Source: Thuidium tamariscinum (lineage: Eukaryota > Streptophyta > Bryopsida > Hypnales > Thuidiaceae). Taken from it: a DNA stretch of 64,000 nt. Made by a program: the position numbers and the translations under genes. The stretch is taken from assembly GCA_947034885.2 (NCBI GenBank), contig OX344749.2:43491682-43555681 (forward strand). Reading direction: 5' to 3'. The notes below the pieces were generated by a model. The model was not told where the DNA came from. It ran no database searches and worked only from the letters and a program-made list of their open reading frames with translations. Position 1 is the first letter of the stretch. The number at the start of each line of letters is the position of its first letter. Below, in pieces: positions 59,886 through 64,000 of this stretch.

Positions 59886-60931
59886 AATGAGAGATACGCT
59901 CACACTAGAAATTACAAACTTCAGAAACCTATGTAATAATTACTACTGAATAAGTAATGCAATGACATACGAAAGCAAATTCTTGACCTAGCTTTCTAAA
60001 AAGGCAACAAGTTTTATACAATGGAATCATTGAGAATCCAAATATATTACATAAACGCTTCAATTAGTACACCTTTTGTACTCAATACATATGTAGAAAA
60101 GGCAACAGCAACATCCAAAACCTTGAATGTTTTAAATCATAAGAAATGATTAAAGGAATTCTAGAAATATCACCTCAAAACAAATACAATTTACCCGAGA
60201 AACAGTTCCTCACACGGATCCAAGAGCTTGACAATCTCATAATTGAATCCAAAAAGCATAGCACTATCAATTATGAATACAAAATGTACAATACAGTTGT
60301 ACAATTGATGCGTACCGTCACATTCTCAATAGTTTAAGCATCTCATCTCCTCCGACTGCGATGGGCTTGTGAGTAGAAGCTTTAGAAGATGACATCATTG
60401 TTAGAAAAGAAGAAATTACAAGAGAAGTTCCAACGTAAATCTCCGCAGAGAAATCATAGATTTAACAACATCCAAGTGCCACCCCGTAGTTCCTCGAACG
60501 GCAATTTCAAACAAGTTGATCAAAATTGCCACCCGTGGAACTGCTTAGAGCGACGCATGGATGTTATCACTTCTACAATTTCTGTACGAACATCTACGAT
60601 GGAGCTCATCTTCCAATTTCTTCCTTTCCAACAATGACCCATGTTCTAAAGCTTCTACTGAAAAGACCATCACAGTAGAAGAAGATGAGATACTTTAACT
60701 ATCTAGTTTGTATTTTTAACGGTTTGCATTAAATGGTTTCATAATTTTTTTCTAACATATTTATCATTGTTTTATGAAAGTAGTCATTAACTATACCATC
60801 TATACTCAAAATATTATTCCCGGTTATACAATAGTAGTGTCTCAAAAATGAAGTCAATGAATCACAGACAACAGACTATGTATATCTAAAACACTATGTA
60901 TCTATATATATATATATATATACATCAATCA
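59886..60931. other. Non-coding; TA microsatellite
   Basis: Short frames on both strands have no recognisable motif. A (TA)n tract occupies about 60,903-60,922. Nothing else is supported. Confidence 0.45.
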
Positions 60932-61558
60932 CTACAGATGCGATGTACTCTTTAGTCTTGCCATGGCCTCCAAAATCTCTGGTCCCCGACTGTATCCAAT
61001 TGCAATCTGCCCAGCTTCCCGAATTTCATCTCTCCGCTGTTTTCTCAATGACCGATCCTCCCACGAATCCCATGATGGAGTCGACGAGTGGCTACAAGAC
61101 AGCAATTGTCTCTTCATTTTAAGCTTCTCCCCATGAGACTTCGAGAGCACTCTGGACAGACTTGATCGGATAACAGAAGGGATCCTGATTGGCACTTGTT
61201 TAACTTCAATCATTGGGGTTAAATTCCCTGGTGTCAGAGTAGGATAATTTGCATCACCATAAAGCTTCCTTTGGGTTCCCTTATCTGACGCCAATGGATC
61301 CACTGAAGGCTCTCGAGATTGCAATGGTGAAGGCGAGGCAGACACAGGCAACCGAGGCTTCCAATCTGGAGGACTATTGACTTCTCCATCCTCTATAGGT
61401 TTAGTAGAAAAATCCATGGAAGAATTCAAGGTCGGAGCTGAGCCGAGGAAATTCCCAATGCTAAGGATGACGTATTGCCCGTAGTCACAGAAGGAATCCT
61501 CAGAAGCACGGCAAGATAAATGACCGTGAAGATCACGGCTGTCTGAGAAGGTCATTAT
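60932..61558 (-). CDS. Unrecognised Ser/Pro-rich protein exon, about 208 aa
   Basis: The open frame starts right after a strong acceptor (TTTCTTGTTGCTTTCAG) and ends at a stop at 60,932. It is therefore likely the last exon of a minus-strand gene. The protein is Ser/Pro-rich and disordered, with a basic region (SLRKQRRDEIREAGQIAIGY) near the end. It lies 350 bp downstream of the stop of the FCP1-like gene on the same strand. I cannot say whether it is an alternative 3' exon of that gene or separate. Confidence 0.5.
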   Translation of the reverse strand: MMTFSDSRDLHGHLSCRASEDSFCDYGQYVILSIGNFLGSAPTLNSSMDFSTKPIEDGEVNSPPDWKPRLPVSASPSPLQSREPSVDPLASDKGTQRKLYGDANYPTLTPGNLTPMIEVKQVPIRIPSVIRSSLSRVLSKSHGEKLKMKRQLLSCSHSSTPSWDSWEDRSLRKQRRDEIREAGQIAIGYSRGPEILEAMARLKSTSHL

Positions 61559-61686
61559 CTGAAAGCAACAAGAAACAATAGAAACACCTTAAGCACTAGA
61601 AATTGACAACAAAAATAGAACGAATATGGTAAATCAAAGTGTTACTGCATTCACAATTTGTATATGTCAAAGAACCAAACAATTAA

Positions 61687-63260
61687 TCAGCTCGACTCGA
61701 GCTGAAATGAGAGTCAATATGAAGAAGCGTAGTAGAATCAGCTCGACTAGAGCAAGAATAAAAATAAAAAACAGAGGAGTGACATAAAATTAATACGGAT
61801 CATCCCCGCTTGGGCTAAGATAAAACTTCGGAAATTCCAACTAAAATCTTGAAATTGCTATGGATTAACTCATCCTAGGCTAAACTCCATACCTCAACAA
61901 ACTCCCCTAACTAACATTGTGTGATCCTCGAACAACTTCCATCAGCTTGTCATACTCTCGATGGCCCCTTTCGTCACAAAGCATTCGTCGCCCGATTCTT
62001 CCATTTTTATTGTCTCGAAAAGACTTTAACCCCACGTCGCAATGGACATGCAACTGCTGAAACCAGGGAAGTAGTGTGCCGAGAAGGAAATTGTCCTTCT
62101 CTCCATTTCCCTTGTAATTCCAAGACTCTGTGAGAACTACATTCGCGGGTGGGTTCATGACATGCTTTCGAGGACTGTCGTCTACTATCACAGTATTATT
62201 AGAGGTAAATCCCCCCCGTGTCTGTGCGTACAAGATGTCTAGGTTCTTTAAGAACAAGTCCTTTTCGGTTCCAGGTTCTTTAAAAGATGTTAGCCTTCCA
62301 GATTTATCCCTGCACTTTACGGTCTTACAGACGTCTTGTCCAAGCACAAGGACAGGCATTTGCCCATCACGAAAAAGATATTTACAAATATCATGAGTGG
62401 TGGATTTTTTCATTGAACTCCACACAGACACGAATGCTATCTTTTGTAATTCACTAAGGAACGTGGAACAATTCGGTCTGACGAAAACAGCCTTTGGTCC
62501 TACAACCGCGGCCATAGAGGCCGAATGCGGGTCGGATTGTTTGTTGAATTGCCTGATAGACCCCTTCGATTTCCAATCTTCTGCGACACAGAGAACGCCA
62601 TTGAGATCCAGGATGACGCGAATCCACTTCTCTACCCCCCTGGACCTCAATGGCCAATGAACATCTTCTGACTCCCCCCCACGCGATACTGGAGGGTCGG
62701 ATCCCTGCTAAAAAACCCAGTACACCGCAGCCAGTTATCAAAAGAAACTAGCACATTTGCGGTATACAACGCAAACCCGAATAGCAACATCATATTATAA
62801 GTCAAGGAACAATCAACTCCTAAGTACAGAAAGATAGAGAAAAAATTTACCTCCCGTTGTGTTCTATCAGAAGGCGCTGCACTATTTTCTTGAGCATCAG
62901 GTAAAGTAGTCGATGCAATAATGTCTTCATTACATGGGATCGAGATGCTTTCGATCTTGTCGTCAACTGGGAGAATGACTTGAAGAGAACACGGAGTATA
63001 TTGAACGGGAGAAGGCTCAACAATCTCATGCGGTTTTCCAACATATACAGATTCTGCGATATAGAAATATAAAGAAACAACTCCGTGAGAATAAATATAT
63101 ACATTCAAAAGTAAGATTTTTAATACATAAAGTCTCCAAAACATAAAGACTCCGCGGTTATCCTAACTGATAGTAAGGCTCCGCCCAAAAAGAGTCTGCA
63201 ACTATAATAACAAAAAAAACTAGCCTGCTCTATATACAATCCAGCTCAAGTCGAGCTGAT
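61687..63260. repeat. Palindromic motif AGCTCGACTCGAGCT, three or more copies
   Basis: TCAGCTCGACTCGAGCTGA is at about 61,687. TCAGCTCGACTAGAGC is at about 61,738. CAGCTCAAGTCGAGCTGA is at about 63,242. All lie in the intron or 3' flank of the FCP1-like gene, none in coding sequence. This arrangement parallels that of TCGGCTGGCAGCCGA around the DUF7869-type gene. Confidence 0.6.
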
Positions 63261-64000
63261 AAACAAAAAATCAAAGAACAGGTTGTCATTGGGCACAACC
63301 TGCAGGTGGATCTCCGGTGGTTAGGGAAGCATTTCCGATTTCCATCGGAGATGCATCCAAGGGCAGGTTGTGCCCAATCTCTGGCGCCACCGCGCGTGCC
63401 GACGTAGCCTCCGATTCCCCACGCTTGCGCTCAGTTATCATGGCCTCTAACTCCTTGTCCAAAGAGGTCTGAGGAAACTCGTCATCTGCCGGAGGTCTTG
63501 CTGTAGAAACTGGAGACTCCAAGGGGAGAGGAGCTGATAAGGGAGAGTCGACTGGCAACGGTGGAGGCGTTGCTACAGGCGACGGAATTGGAATTGGTGA
63601 AGGTGTTCTATCCACACCATGCAAGCTCGTCGCATTGCTATTGTTGGAACCGGTTGCTTGGCCTTGCGTGATCTGAGGGAACACTATGTTTGGGGGTTCA
63701 ATGGCTGCCAAAGGCTCAACTCCAGCTTGCTTCACAAGAATCTGCAATAATTCCCTGTTTGTTTTCGACTCCTCACGAATCCAGTCTTGCGTGTTCTTGT
63801 GCATCTCCAAGTTATGTTGCCTGTCGTTGGCTTGCTCTCTCTTAAGCTGTTCCAAGACAAGATCTGTCTGCCTCTGCTGGTTCTCTGTCTGCCTCTGCTG
63901 ATTCGCCGCTTGCATGCGCAAGAGCGCAATCGACTCAGCGTTGGTCTTCTGAATCTCAGCAAGTTGTGCCACTACACTCGCAATAGTGTCTCTCTTCTTT
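61907..64000 (-). CDS. FCP1/NIF-like HAD phosphatase, spliced, 5' end outside window
   Basis: Exons are 64,000-63,300 (open to the window edge), 63,053-62,851 and 62,704-61,907. Splice phases agree at both junctions (donors GTTGTG and GTAAAT, both acceptors CAG). The visible N-terminal part is a Gln/Arg-rich coiled coil (KTNAESIALLRMQ, LEQLKREQAND), then a Pro-rich linker. The C-terminal 250 residues have the FCP1 layout: motif I VILDLNGVLC, motif II VSVWSS, Lys in FLKNLDILY, and motif IV VIVDDSPRK. Motif I reads DxN where catalytic members have DxD. Plant relatives with DLNG exist as far as I recall, so activity is uncertain. It probably acts in the nucleus on a phosphoprotein, by family inference. 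Confidence 0.78.

Noticed and set aside
63286-63972. Gln-rich coiled-coil frame considered as a retroelement gag-like gene
   Set aside because: It splices in correct phase to the next exons of the FCP1-like gene, and no retroelement gene is near it.

Overview
The window looks like nuclear DNA of a green plant. It has short GT-AG introns, a cluster of TTTAGGG telomere-type repeats, CACTA, hAT-like and other DNA transposons, and a soluble plant-type protein kinase. By eye it is AT-rich with long gene-poor stretches. A non-seed land plant or streptophyte alga is my guess, with low confidence. I recognised no rRNA, tRNA, CRISPR array, reverse transcriptase, LTR element or virus-like gene.

1-31,330 is a host gene cluster grown by duplication. 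Four plus-strand, two-exon genes (400, 15,637, 17,091, 20,815) each encode an N-terminal ubiquitin-like domain, a central cysteine-rich domain and a C-terminal RING, which suggests self-contained E3 ubiquitin ligases. They alternate with minus-strand kinase sequence: one intact kinase (10,345-11,586) and two relics (1,779-2,417 and 18,416-18,604). Upstream and downstream flanks were copied with the genes. Two gene-free AT-rich blocks (3,967-10,230 and 26,518-31,330) are paralogous. These copies supply pre-insertion alleles for fold-back elements, small MITEs, TTAA-flanked piggyBac-like elements and an unusual array of TCCAA-n-TTGGA half-palindromes (25,083-26,497).

31,331-57,600 is a transposon nest. 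A decayed minus-strand DUF7869-type transposase gene (32,312-35,563) carries six copies of a short palindrome in an intron and its 3' flank. Upstream of it lies a minus-strand multi-exon gene whose C-terminus resembles the second protein of plant CACTA (En/Spm) elements. That gene is split in coding sequence by a 3.7-kb CACTA element (41,077-44,822, target duplication AGC) and by an 8.4-kb hAT-like element (46,590-55,032, 8-bp target duplication). Removing either insertion restores an open frame exactly. The CACTA element holds a GC-rich hAT-like element and a small CACTA MITE. The hAT-like element holds a palindrome with 2.4-kb arms.

57,600-64,000 has two small plus-strand ORFs (a coiled-coil protein and a zinc-ribbon transposase-associated N-terminus), then minus-strand genes. 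One of these is a spliced FCP1-like phosphatase gene that runs off the window end and has its own palindromic motif in its intron and 3' flank.
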